This document shows, in pieces, positions 8,949-16,554 of a DNA stretch of 64,000 bases. The position numbers and the translations under genes were made by a program. This DNA is from Lacrimispora xylanisolvens (GTDB lineage: Bacteria > Bacillota > Clostridia > Lachnospirales > Lachnospiraceae), in contig NZ_PTJA01000014.1 in NCBI RefSeq assembly GCF_002934545.1, positions 62,001 to 126,000 of the forward strand, in the 5' to 3' direction. The notes below the pieces were generated by a model. That model was not told where the DNA came from. It saw only the letters and a list, made by a program, of their open reading frames with translations, and did not search any database. How positions within the stretch are numbered: the stretch's first letter is position 1; each line of letters begins with the position of its first letter.

Positions 8949-9730
8949 AAATGGAGGGGGTTTCCTATTCCTATCATAAAAACAGACCGTTTATCACAAA
9001 TCTGGATTTAGACATCGAGGCTGGGAAGATAACTACAATTGCAGGACCAAACGGATGTGGGAAAAGTACAGTCTTAAAGCTGGCATCCTGTCTTCTAAGG
9101 CCCCAGACAGGTAAAATCCTTTTGGGTGAAAAAAATATTTCACTTATGAGTAAGAAATCGGTGGCCAGGGAAGTGTCCGTGCTCCTGCAGAACAGCCAGA
9201 TTCCTGATATGACTGCTTTACGTGCAGTGACAGCAGCCAGATATCCCTACCAGACTTCTTTCACCGGATATACGAAGGCAGAGGAAGAGATGAGCGAATA
9301 TGCCATGGAGTTAACCGGGTGTAAAGAATTTCGTCATAAAAACATGGCGGAGCTTTCGGGCGGAGAGCGGCAGAGAGTATTTCTTGCAATGATATACAAT
9401 CAGGATACTCCTCTGATTCTTCTTGATGAACCAACTACCTATCTGGATATTCATGTAACTTATGAAATGATGGAATTGATTCGCAGCCTGAACAAGAAGC
9501 AGAAAAAAACGGTGGTGATGGTGCTTCATGATTTGAATCTGGCTCTTCAATATTCGGATTCCCTGGTTTTTATGCGGCAGGGCAGTATTTTTGAAATCCA
9601 TAAAACCGGTGATCATCATATTTTAGAAAGTATAAGAACTCTTTTTGGCGTTGAAGTCCGTACTTATAACGATGATCTGAATTCTTATTATTGTTTTACT
9701 CAGTCAACCGATACTGATACAACTATATAG
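8942..9730 (+). CDS. FepC/FecE-type ABC transporter ATPase
   Basis: A 262-residue ATPase with Walker A GPNGCGKST (about residues 35-43), Q-loop LLQNSQIPD, signature LSGGERQR, Walker B LILLDEPT and the H-loop VLHDLN. It energises the FecCD permease encoded just upstream, which it overlaps by 7 bases. GGAGG before the ATG is inside the permease gene. This is the last gene of the radical SAM-importer unit; a fresh promoter lies downstream for the MarR-GNAT gene. Confidence 0.92.
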   Translation: MLKMEGVSYSYHKNRPFITNLDLDIEAGKITTIAGPNGCGKSTVLKLASCLLRPQTGKILLGEKNISLMSKKSVAREVSVLLQNSQIPDMTALRAVTAARYPYQTSFTGYTKAEEEMSEYAMELTGCKEFRHKNMAELSGGERQRVFLAMIYNQDTPLILLDEPTTYLDIHVTYEMMELIRSLNKKQKKTVVMVLHDLNLALQYSDSLVFMRQGSIFEIHKTGDHHILESIRTLFGVEVRTYNDDLNSYYCFTQSTDTDTTI

Positions 9731-9780
9731 TTGATAAAAGCAAATAAAATAATTGACAAAAGCAACTGTAGTGATATGAT
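9731..9780 (+). promoter_or_regulatory. Promoter with near-identical direct repeats before MarR-GNAT gene
   Basis: TTGACA (9753-9758) and TATGAT (9775-9780) are 16 bases apart. A 13-base unit is repeated with one mismatch: TTGATAAAAGCAA (9731-9743) and TTGACAAAAGCAA (9753-9765), 22 bases apart, two helical turns. The second copy covers the -35 element, so these are candidate autoregulatory binding sites. Confidence 0.55.
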
Positions 9781-9812
9781 ATAATCATCATTTTACATCA
9801 GGAGGAAAAGCC

Positions 9813-10742
9813 ATGCAAAGTTATTTGAAAAAATATGTAGGAATTATCCGCAGTTTCAACCGTTATTACACGAATGTCCTTGGATTGCTGAATCAGCATT
9901 TCCTGGACAGCCCTTATTCTCTTTCCGAAGTGCGAATTCTCCATGAGATTGAAAAAACAGAGCAATGCACCGCCAGCATGCTGGCAGATACACTTTCCAT
10001 GGATGTGGGGTACTTAAGCAGAATATTAAAAAAGTTTCAAAAATCAGGACTGATAGAAAAAAAGAAGTCGGCAGAAGATAAACGCTCTCAATATCTTACC
10101 GTAACTCCATTTGGAAAGGAAAACCAGGATCAGTTTAATGACCGTTCCGACCATCAGATTGAAAAGCTGGTGGAGACCCTTCCTGAGGAAGAGATTAAGA
10201 TGCTGGCACGGAACATGACTTCCATTGAAACAATATTGACGAAAGGGAAAAATATCAGGCGCAGTGATATAACCATTCGTGATGATGTAAGACCAGGAGA
10301 CGCAGGCTACCTTACCTATTTACATGGATGGATTTACAAAAAGGAATACGATTACTCTGTGGCGTTCGAGGGATATGTTGCAGAATCCTTTTATCAGTTT
10401 CTGGTTCAGTATAATCCGGAGAAAGACAGGCTCTGGTGTGCAGAGCATGAGGGAGAGATCGTTGGCTGTATCGGTATTGTGGGCCGCGGGGAGAGGGCGC
10501 AGCTTCGGTGGTTCCTTCTGCACCCTAATTACCGGGGAATCGGACTTGGGAAAGATCTTTTTGAGCTGGCTATGTCTTTTGCAAGAGAAAAAGGCTTTGA
10601 GAAGGTATACTTAGAAACTACCAATGATTTAACAAGGGCTATTGGGATGTATACGAAGGCAGGATTTATAAAAACAGCAGAAAAGGAAAATCGGGCATGG
10701 CGAGATGATTTGCTGGGGCTGGAATTCGAAATGGAGATATAA
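9813..10742 (+). CDS. MarR-type regulator fused to GNAT acetyltransferase
   Basis: A 309-residue fusion. Residues 1 to about 145 form a MarR winged helix (SMLADTLSMDVGYLSRILKKFQKSG then the basic wing EKKKSAEDKRSQYLTVT). Residues about 152-309 form a GNAT domain, with the acetyl-CoA loop HPNYRGIGLGKDLFELA and the late strand-helix VYLETTNDLTRAIGMYTKAGF. This architecture is a known family; the enzyme may modify a small molecule that the MarR part senses, but the substrate is unknown. AGGAGG precedes the ATG. It has its own promoter and a downstream hairpin, so it is probably monocistronic. Confidence 0.9.
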   Translation: MQSYLKKYVGIIRSFNRYYTNVLGLLNQHFLDSPYSLSEVRILHEIEKTEQCTASMLADTLSMDVGYLSRILKKFQKSGLIEKKKSAEDKRSQYLTVTPFGKENQDQFNDRSDHQIEKLVETLPEEEIKMLARNMTSIETILTKGKNIRRSDITIRDDVRPGDAGYLTYLHGWIYKKEYDYSVAFEGYVAESFYQFLVQYNPEKDRLWCAEHEGEIVGCIGIVGRGERAQLRWFLLHPNYRGIGLGKDLFELAMSFAREKGFEKVYLETTNDLTRAIGMYTKAGFIKTAEKENRAWRDDLLGLEFEMEI

Positions 10743-10745
10743 TTG

Positions 10746-10787
10746 TAAGAGCTGCATTAACCGGATTAAGGTTTTCTGCAGCTCTTA
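10746..10787. terminator. Hairpin after MarR-GNAT gene
   Basis: TAAGAGCTGCA (10746-10756) pairs perfectly with TGCAGCTCTTA (10777-10787). It lies between convergent genes. There is no clear U-tract on either strand, so its strength as a terminator is uncertain. Confidence 0.55.
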
Positions 10788-10825
10788 TAGAAAGTTCTAC
10801 GGACAATTAAGTTTTTGATCACAGT

Positions 10826-11815
10826 TTAATTATTCTTCAGAGAATTTCTAAGCGTTATATTAGGAAGAATTTCCTTATGTGTCAATTTTGGATTCTGGAA
10901 CTGCTTATTAAGCATTAAAAGACATTCAGCAGCCATTGTTTCGATGGGGATTTGTATCGTGCTTAAGGATGGGCTAAGAAACTCATCGATGTGTGTTAAA
11001 CCATTTCCGATAGACAGTATCTCAATATCCTCAGGAATACGAATACGCTGTTCGTAACAATAGTGCATAATGCCCAGCGCAATCATATCACTAGCGGTAT
11101 AAATAACACTGGTTGTTTCAAAATCAATCTGAGAAGCAATCTGATACCCATCATATGATTGATTAGATTCCACATTAAGCTCCACATATTTCTGAGAATT
11201 TTCATATAAAAGTTTCATTAACGTGTTGTCACGTATTTTCATACCCTCAAAGGAGTGGGGAGCTTTTACAATGGCAATTTTACCTTTATTTTTGAGAAGG
11301 CCAAAAGCCTCGCGTGCTATTACACCATCATCTACATATACGCTGCTTATATTTTCCAAGACTCGATTGTATAAGACAATAGGGACTGTTGGCTTTAGTG
11401 TGGAGAGAAACTTTAGATCTTCCTGGCCGGCGTTAGCGATTAATGCCCCATGAAAGCTGGAAACATTGATAAGGGAATCCTCTTTCGAAAGCGTATTATT
11501 TTCATAGGGATATATGATAACATCATAGGATAATTGGGATTTCCTGATCTGCTGCTGAACCCCTTTTAGAAAACGTGCAAGCATAATATCACGGAAGTCG
11601 GTTGTCCAATATAGAGCAATTGTCTTACGTGTATCAGGAACACGCATACGTTTTGCAGACAAATTGATCTGATAATTTAATTCCTTTACTGCCTGCAATA
11701 CTTTTTCCTGTGTTTCTTTCGGTATTTTTCTTTCTTCACTTCTGCCATTTATAACAATTGAAACGGTGCTTTTGGATACACCAGCTAAGTCTGCAACATC
11801 TCTGATTCCTGCCAT
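10826..11815 (-). CDS. LacI-family transcriptional regulator
   Basis: A 329-residue regulator with an N-terminal LacI helix-turn-helix (residues about 2-50, IRDVADLAGVSKSTVSIVINGR) and a periplasmic-binding-protein-like ligand domain ending in the usual LSTIQIPIETMAAECLLML segment. It diverges from the PTS-AtuA operon, and the 190-base interval holds two similar palindromes plus overlapping divergent promoters. It should repress both its own gene and the PTS operon until an effector, probably the PTS substrate or its phosphate, releases it. AGGAG lies 11 bases before the ATG. Confidence 0.9.
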   Translation of the reverse strand: MAGIRDVADLAGVSKSTVSIVINGRSEERKIPKETQEKVLQAVKELNYQINLSAKRMRVPDTRKTIALYWTTDFRDIMLARFLKGVQQQIRKSQLSYDVIIYPYENNTLSKEDSLINVSSFHGALIANAGQEDLKFLSTLKPTVPIVLYNRVLENISSVYVDDGVIAREAFGLLKNKGKIAIVKAPHSFEGMKIRDNTLMKLLYENSQKYVELNVESNQSYDGYQIASQIDFETTSVIYTASDMIALGIMHYCYEQRIRIPEDIEILSIGNGLTHIDEFLSPSLSTIQIPIETMAAECLLMLNKQFQNPKLTHKEILPNITLRNSLKNN

Positions 11816-11869
11816 ATATAAATTCTCCTCAAAAATGATAATTTATTTTTGGTACCTTTAAATAAAACT

Positions 11870-11920
11870 ATCATAACAGAAAAAAAACACCTTGACAAGC
11901 ATTTAGTAGACCGATATACT
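11870..11920. promoter_or_regulatory. Back-to-back promoters of lacI-type gene and PTS operon
   Basis: Rightward: TTGACA (11892-11897), 17 bases, TATACT (11915-11920). Leftward: TTGTCA (11898-11893), 17 bases, TATGAT (11875-11870). The two -35 elements overlap almost completely, so the two directions compete for polymerase. The first LacI operator covers the rightward -10. Confidence 0.75.
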
Positions 11921-11923
11921 AAA
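11902..11923. promoter_or_regulatory. LacI-type operator O1
   Basis: TTTAGTA (11902-11908) and TACTAAA (11917-11923) are perfect inverted arms around GACCGATA. The site spans the spacer and -10 of the PTS promoter, so binding would block transcription. Confidence 0.75.
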
Positions 11924-11927
11924 CAAA

Positions 11928-11949
11928 GTAAGTAAACCGGTCTACTAAA
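11928..11949. promoter_or_regulatory. LacI-type operator O2
   Basis: A second copy in the opposite sense: read on the minus strand it is TTTAGTAGACCGG followed by TTTACT, sharing the first 13 bases of O1 except one. The CCGG centre is 26 bases from the centre of O1, just downstream of the PTS promoter start, which suits cooperative binding of two dimers. Confidence 0.7.
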
Positions 11950-11968
11950 TGGGGAAGGAGATATGGGA

Positions 11969-12019
11969 ATGCCGGATCATGACTGGCAATCCATAATTAA
12001 GAAAAATGGCAGACAATAA
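11969..12019 (+). CDS. Possible leader mini-ORF overlapping the PTS gene
   Basis: A 16-codon frame starts at ATG 11969, eight bases after GGAAGGAG (11953-11960), the only strong ribosome site before the PTS gene; an ATG at 11963 is in the same frame but too close to the site. It ends at TAA 12017-12019, overlapping the PTS start at 12006 by 14 bases in another frame. The PTS start has no good ribosome site of its own, so ribosomes finishing this peptide may re-initiate there. The peptide contains a KKNGRQ end and no recognisable domain. It may be chance, but its position is telling. Confidence 0.4.
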   Translation: MPDHDWQSIIKKNGRQ

Positions 12020-13415
12020 AAAAATTGCTGAACGTGTATTAGACGCAGTAGGTGGAAAATTAAATGTAATTGATGTTACGCATTGTATGACCAGGTTAAG
12101 ATTCCGATTAAAAGATGAGTTAATTGCAAACGATGATGAAATTAAGAAAATTGATGGCGTATTGGGTGTGGTAAGAAACGGTGGTCAGGTTCAGGTGGTT
12201 ATTGGTCCCCAGGTTGGGAAGGTATACGATGAATTACAGAAAACAGGCAGTTTTTCTGAAAAGGAATCTGTAGGAGCAGAAGCAGGTGAAACAGTAACAG
12301 CTGAAAAAAAGCAGAAAAAAACAGCAATGGGTGTCATTAACAATATTATAGGGGCTTTAGCAGGATGTTTGACTCCGCTGATTCCAGTACTTCTTTGCTG
12401 TGGTATGGCAAAGATGCTGGCTTCCGTCCTTGGACCGAATCTTTTTAAAATCTTAGATACGCAAAGTAATATGTTTGTACTGTTGACATTAATTGGTGAT
12501 GCCGGATTTTATTTTCTTCCGATTATCATCGGCTATACAGCTGCCAAACGTTTTGGTATGACACCGGTCATGGGCATGTTGTTTGGAGCAATACTGGTTC
12601 ATCCCACATTGCTGAAGTTTGCAGCGGATGGAGTAACGTTCAGTGTGTATGGCATACCGGCGCCTGTACAAAATTATACATCTACAGTATTTCCTATTTT
12701 TCTGACGATTTGGCTTGGTTCTTATGTGGAAAAATTTTTACGTAAATACATTCCTGATACAATCCAGGTGATTGGGGTTCCTCTAATTACATTATTTGTT
12801 GTGCTGCCTCTGGAACTTTGTCTGTGTGCTCCCCTGGGATACTACCTTGGAAATGGAATTGCTACGGGACTGGTAGCACTGAATAATATTGCAGGTCCTT
12901 TTGCTGTAGCTGTTCTTGCAGGCAGCTGGACTCTCTTGGTATTGTGCGGAATGCACGTTGCATTGGTTCCTTTTGTAGTTACCAGCTTTGCAACTCTTGG
13001 TTATGATACTTTTATTGTTCCTGCCATGTTTGCCGGAAGTTGGGCAACATTCGGTTGCATGCTGGCTGTTTTGGTACTGGTTAAAGATAAGAAAAAACGT
13101 GCATTATATTCCGGGTATGTTTTTGCATGGCTGATTGGAGGGGTTGGAGAGCCCTACAAATACGGTGTGCAGATACCATACAGAACTCCGCTGTACGCAA
13201 GTGTTGTTTCCGGTCTGCTGACAGGATTAATTGCTGGCTTCATGCATCTGACTGCCAACGTACTTAATACCGCTAATGGTATTTATTCCTTTGCAGGCTT
13301 CCTTGGCGGTGATATAAAAAATTACATAGCATTGATTGTTACAACTATTGCTGGAACGGTTATTGGTTTTATTACTATGTATGTAATGAAAATTGATGAA
13401 AGCCTTGTAGACTGA
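12006..13415 (+). CDS. PTS sugar transporter EIIBC (glucose/sucrose-glucoside superfamily)
   Basis: A 469-residue PTS permease. The EIIB domain occupies residues 1 to about 80 with phospho-acceptor Cys27 in DVTHCMTRLRF; a charged linker (about 90-110) leads to the EIIC domain with about ten hydrophobic segments, including the conserved GGVGEPYKYGV near residue 380. No EIIA domain is fused or encoded nearby, so it must borrow one. It imports and phosphorylates a sugar or glucoside; the downstream MBL hydrolase and AtuA pair suggest an unusual substrate. Expression should be set by the LacI repressor through O1 and O2. The start lacks a good ribosome site and may depend on the leader ORF. Confidence 0.88.
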   Translation: MADNKKIAERVLDAVGGKLNVIDVTHCMTRLRFRLKDELIANDDEIKKIDGVLGVVRNGGQVQVVIGPQVGKVYDELQKTGSFSEKESVGAEAGETVTAEKKQKKTAMGVINNIIGALAGCLTPLIPVLLCCGMAKMLASVLGPNLFKILDTQSNMFVLLTLIGDAGFYFLPIIIGYTAAKRFGMTPVMGMLFGAILVHPTLLKFAADGVTFSVYGIPAPVQNYTSTVFPIFLTIWLGSYVEKFLRKYIPDTIQVIGVPLITLFVVLPLELCLCAPLGYYLGNGIATGLVALNNIAGPFAVAVLAGSWTLLVLCGMHVALVPFVVTSFATLGYDTFIVPAMFAGSWATFGCMLAVLVLVKDKKKRALYSGYVFAWLIGGVGEPYKYGVQIPYRTPLYASVVSGLLTGLIAGFMHLTANVLNTANGIYSFAGFLGGDIKNYIALIVTTIAGTVIGFITMYVMKIDESLVD

Positions 13416-13447
13416 CCATAGCAAAAAGGTCTAAGGAGAATGATTTT

Positions 13448-14272
13448 ATGAAAAACTATAGCTACATTCATGAGAAATTAAGTCCTCATCTATGGCGTAT
13501 TATTGATCATACCGGTGTCTGTTGTTATTTAGTTGTTGGTACAGAAAAAGCTTGCCTGCTGGATACCACCAATGGGCTGGGGGATATCAGGGAATATGTT
13601 CAGGGTTTGACGAGCCGTCCGGTTTTTGTCATTTTAACACATGCCCATCTGGATCATATGGGTTCTACAGGATTGTTTGATGAAGTTTATATGAATCTGG
13701 AAGATCTTCCTGTATACGACTATAAAACAAGTACAGAACACCGTCTTTACGATGCTCAGAATCGTTTAAAACTTCAAGTATCAGATATAAGTGAACTACC
13801 ACCGGTTTATAATAAGGAATTCAGACCGCTTATAGATGGTCAGTGCTTTGAACTGGGTGAAATTACAATTCAGATGATTTCTGTGAAGGGACATACTCCA
13901 GGAATGATGTGCGCATTGCTGAAAGAAGAGAGAATTGCCATTTTTGGTGATGCATGTGGTGTTGCAGTGATGCTGATGGATCAGTTTTCTTCCAATGTCT
14001 CCGAATATAGGGAGAGCCTGTTGCATCTGAAAGAATATGAAGAACAGTATGATGTGGTATATCGCAACCATGGCACATTTACTTCGCCAAAAGAACTGTT
14101 GGATAATGTAATTGAATGCTGTGACCTTGTATTAGCAGGAAAAGATGATCACGTTTCATTCCAGGTGTATGGGCATGACTTGTTTCTCTGCCACAAGCTG
14201 AAACCGGGAACTCAGGAACGTATGGATGGCAAAGAAGGAAATCTGCTCTACCTTCCAGAAAAAGTAAAGTAG
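13448..14272 (+). CDS. MBL-fold metallohydrolase
   Basis: A 274-residue metallo-beta-lactamase-fold protein with the metal motif His65-x-His67-x-Asp69-His70 in LTHAHLDHMGS, a further His in SVKGHTPGMM, the bridging Asp in IFGDACG, and a late His in YRNHGTF. No signal peptide is seen, so it acts in the cytoplasm. It lies between the PTS permease and the AtuA pair with AAGGAG before the ATG; an intramolecular ester, lactone or thioester hydrolysis step in the same pathway is plausible, much as UlaG opens a lactone in ascorbate use. The substrate is not known. Confidence 0.85.
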   Translation: MKNYSYIHEKLSPHLWRIIDHTGVCCYLVVGTEKACLLDTTNGLGDIREYVQGLTSRPVFVILTHAHLDHMGSTGLFDEVYMNLEDLPVYDYKTSTEHRLYDAQNRLKLQVSDISELPPVYNKEFRPLIDGQCFELGEITIQMISVKGHTPGMMCALLKEERIAIFGDACGVAVMLMDQFSSNVSEYRESLLHLKEYEEQYDVVYRNHGTFTSPKELLDNVIECCDLVLAGKDDHVSFQVYGHDLFLCHKLKPGTQERMDGKEGNLLYLPEKVK

Positions 14273-14286
14273 AAGGAAGGGTGATT

Positions 14287-15645
14287 ATGAAAAAAATTAG
14301 AATCGGTTCAGGTGCAGGCTATGGAGGAGACCGGATAGAACCGGCAATTGAGTTAATTGAACGAGGTGATCTGGACTATATCATATTTGAGTGCCTTGCA
14401 GAGCGTACGATATCTCTTGCACAAAAAGCAAAACAGAAAAATCCAGAACTCGGGTACAACGATTTATTTGAATATCGGTTTGACAAGATCTTAGATGCAC
14501 TAAAAAATCATAAGGTAAAAGTTATCACAAATATGGGTGCTGCAAATCCCGAGAGTGCTGCTAAACTTTGCTCAGTAATGGCAACAGAAAAAGGACTGAA
14601 AAATCTAAAAATTGCTTATGTAAAGGGTGATGATATTGGAGATCGTCTGGAAAAATACCTGAATTACCAGGTATTAGAAACAGGCGGTAGATTATCGGAT
14701 ATCCAGGGAGAGATTTTATCGGCAAATGGCTATATTGGTATTAAGGGTATTGTTGATGCATTAAGAGCTGGAGCAGATATCATTATTACCGGAAGAGTTG
14801 CAGACCCGTCTCTTTCTTTAGCTCCCTTATGTCATGAATTTGGATGGTCAATGGATGAATATGAAAAACTGGGAAAAGGAACCTGGATCGGTCATCTTCT
14901 GGAATGTGCCGGACAGGTAACAGGCGGTTATTTTGCAGATCCGGGTTATAAAGATGTGCCTGAGTTATGGAATCTTGGTTTTCCAATTATTGAAGTTGAT
15001 GAAAACGGTAAAGGAATTGTCACAAAGCTACCAGGAACCGGAGGTATGGTGACCAGGGAGACTGTACAGGAGCAGACACTTTATGAAATCCAGGATCCTG
15101 AAAATTATTTTACCCCTGATGTAATTGCAGATTTTAGCAAAGTAAGAATTGAACAGGAAGGAAAAGACAGAGTACGTATTTATGGTGCATCCGGGAAAGC
15201 TCCCACAGGTAAATACAAAACCAGCGTAGGATACCATGACTGTTACATTGGCGAAGGACAAATCAGTTATGGCGGGGGCAATGCATTGGCTAGAGCACAG
15301 CTGGCAAAAGAGATCCTCGAAAAACGATTTGAACAAATCGGTCTTGTTTTTGAAGAAATTCGTTATGATTTTATCGGATTGAATTCCTTATACGGAGATT
15401 TAATTTCAAAACAGCTAAATACAGGGATCAGTTCAGAAGTAAGGCTGAGGGTGGCAGCTCGTGTAAAGACGATTGAGGAAGCTGAGCAGGTGGGAAATGA
15501 AGTAGAAGCCTTGTATACCAATGGACCATCAGGCGGCGGCGGAGCATCTAAAAATATAAAGGATATTGTTAGTATTGCATCTATATTTATTCCAGTTGAA
15601 GATTTTGAAATTTCTGTTGGATATCTGGAGGTAAATGAATCATGA
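14287..15645 (+). CDS. AtuA-family protein (DUF1446), large subunit
   Basis: A 452-residue protein resembling the N-terminal DUF1446 part of AtuA, known from acyclic-terpene use in pseudomonads. Visible hallmarks are the start IRIGSGAGYGGDRIEPA, YIIFECLAERT, VKVITNMGAANPESAAKL, IAYVKGDDI, and the glycine-rich end TNGPSGGGGASK. I chose ATG 14287 rather than GTG 14281 because GGAAGG (14275-14280) is better spaced. The C-terminal domain found fused in other AtuA proteins is instead encoded by the next gene, which overlaps by 4 bases. The biochemical role of the family is poorly defined; here it belongs to a sugar PTS operon, not a terpene cluster. Confidence 0.82.
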   Translation: MKKIRIGSGAGYGGDRIEPAIELIERGDLDYIIFECLAERTISLAQKAKQKNPELGYNDLFEYRFDKILDALKNHKVKVITNMGAANPESAAKLCSVMATEKGLKNLKIAYVKGDDIGDRLEKYLNYQVLETGGRLSDIQGEILSANGYIGIKGIVDALRAGADIIITGRVADPSLSLAPLCHEFGWSMDEYEKLGKGTWIGHLLECAGQVTGGYFADPGYKDVPELWNLGFPIIEVDENGKGIVTKLPGTGGMVTRETVQEQTLYEIQDPENYFTPDVIADFSKVRIEQEGKDRVRIYGASGKAPTGKYKTSVGYHDCYIGEGQISYGGGNALARAQLAKEILEKRFEQIGLVFEEIRYDFIGLNSLYGDLISKQLNTGISSEVRLRVAARVKTIEEAEQVGNEVEALYTNGPSGGGGASKNIKDIVSIASIFIPVEDFEISVGYLEVNES

Positions 15646-15944
15646 AATTAAAAGAAAAAGCTCATTCCAGAACTGGGGATAAGGGAAACATTTCTATTAT
15701 TTCTGTTATTGCCTATCATGACGAAGATTATGCGCTTATAAAAGAAAAGGTGACGGAAGAAAAAGTAAAAGAGTATTTTAAGGAAATTGTTCATGGAAAA
15801 ATAACCAGATATGAGATTGAGACAATCAGCTCTCTGAATTTTGTAATGGAAGACGCCTTGGGCGGCGGCATCACACGCTCCCTGGCGATGGACATGCATG
15901 GAAAGTCTCTTGGAAGCGCACTTTTAGAGATGGAAATTGACTGA
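15642..15944 (+). CDS. AtuA-associated small subunit (AtuA C-terminal domain)
   Basis: A 100-residue protein matching the C-terminal domain of AtuA-type proteins: it begins with AHSRTGDKGNISIISVIAY and ends with the usual LGGGITRSLAMDMHGKSLG then ALLEMEI. ATGA overlap with the large subunit gene (15642-15645) shows coupled translation, and the two probably form one complex. The split arrangement is known in some bacteria. No cofactor site is obvious. Confidence 0.8.
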   Translation: MKLKEKAHSRTGDKGNISIISVIAYHDEDYALIKEKVTEEKVKEYFKEIVHGKITRYEIETISSLNFVMEDALGGGITRSLAMDMHGKSLGSALLEMEID

Positions 15945-15953
15945 ACGCTGTAA

Positions 15954-15987
15954 AATAGAATTATTCGTATAAACCTGAAATTCTATT
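15954..15987 (+). other. AT-rich hairpin after the AtuA pair
   Basis: AATAGAATT (15954-15962) pairs with AATTCTATT (15979-15987). It lacks G-C strength and a U-tract, so it may be a processing or stability element between the AtuA pair and the next gene rather than a terminator. Confidence 0.35.
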
Positions 15988-16028
15988 AATACAATGTAAT
16001 AAATGCAAGAGCGATGAGGTACTACTGA

Positions 16029-16349
16029 ATGAATTATGATGGAATCATCATTGGCATAGGGACATTTCTAATTATCGGACTTCTGCATCCGGTTGTAATT
16101 AAGGCAGAGTATTATTTTACAACAAAAATATGGCCCTTGTTTCTGATATTTGGACTATTGTGCTTTGCAATCTCTCTGGTGTCACCCTCCTCTACGGAAC
16201 GGTCACTGACTGCAGTCCTTGGCTGTTCACTTTTGTGGAGTATAAAAGAAATTTTTGAGCAGAAGAAGAGAGTGGAGAAGGGGTGGTTTCCTGAAAATCC
16301 AAAAAGAAAAATTATCAAAGCCGCAGAACTGGGCGGGAAGGAAAAATAA
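16029..16349 (+). CDS. DUF4491-like small membrane protein
   Basis: A 106-residue protein with three hydrophobic segments (about residues 5-22, 33-52 and 60-75) and a basic tail. The start GIIIGIGTFLIIGLLHPVVIKAEYYF and the tail GWFPENPKRK resemble the DUF4491 family, whose function is unknown. It follows the AtuA pair by 84 bases and precedes a good terminator, so it may be the last gene of the PTS operon, though link to the pathway is unproven. Confidence 0.7.
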   Translation: MNYDGIIIGIGTFLIIGLLHPVVIKAEYYFTTKIWPLFLIFGLLCFAISLVSPSSTERSLTAVLGCSLLWSIKEIFEQKKRVEKGWFPENPKRKIIKAAELGGKEK

Positions 16350-16430
16350 AAAGATAATTCAAACAAGATGGTTATAAGAAAAAAATTACTGACGATATTA
16401 ATCTGTAACCATTTTAATTATGTAAGTTAT

Positions 16431-16459
16431 GGGAGACACTGAAAGGTGTCTCTTTTCGT
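16431..16459 (+). terminator. Rho-independent terminator
   Basis: GAGACACT and GGTGTCTC pair around a GAAA tetraloop (16441-16444), followed by TCTTTT. It ends the LacI-regulated PTS operon before the next regulator gene. Confidence 0.75.
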
Positions 16460-16500
16460 TCCCTATATACCAAAGTATGCAAAGCCTGTGAAGTAAATTG

Positions 16501-16533
16501 GTTTTGCGGGCAAAACATCCGAAATGCTATACT
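16501..16533 (+). promoter_or_regulatory. 16-bp palindrome and extended -10 before PRD regulator
   Basis: GTTTTGCGGGCAAAAC (16501-16516) is an inverted repeat with 7-base perfect arms. TGC-TATACT (16525-16533) is an extended -10 without a good -35. A palindrome in the place of the -35 suits activation by the PRD protein encoded next. Confidence 0.6.
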
Positions 16534-16554
16534 GAGCACATAAAGGAGGAAAAC

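Noticed and set aside
16498-16554. Longer N-terminus for the PRD regulator
   Set aside because: The extension would translate the palindrome and promoter region and has no ribosome site; ATG 16555 has AAAGGAGG.
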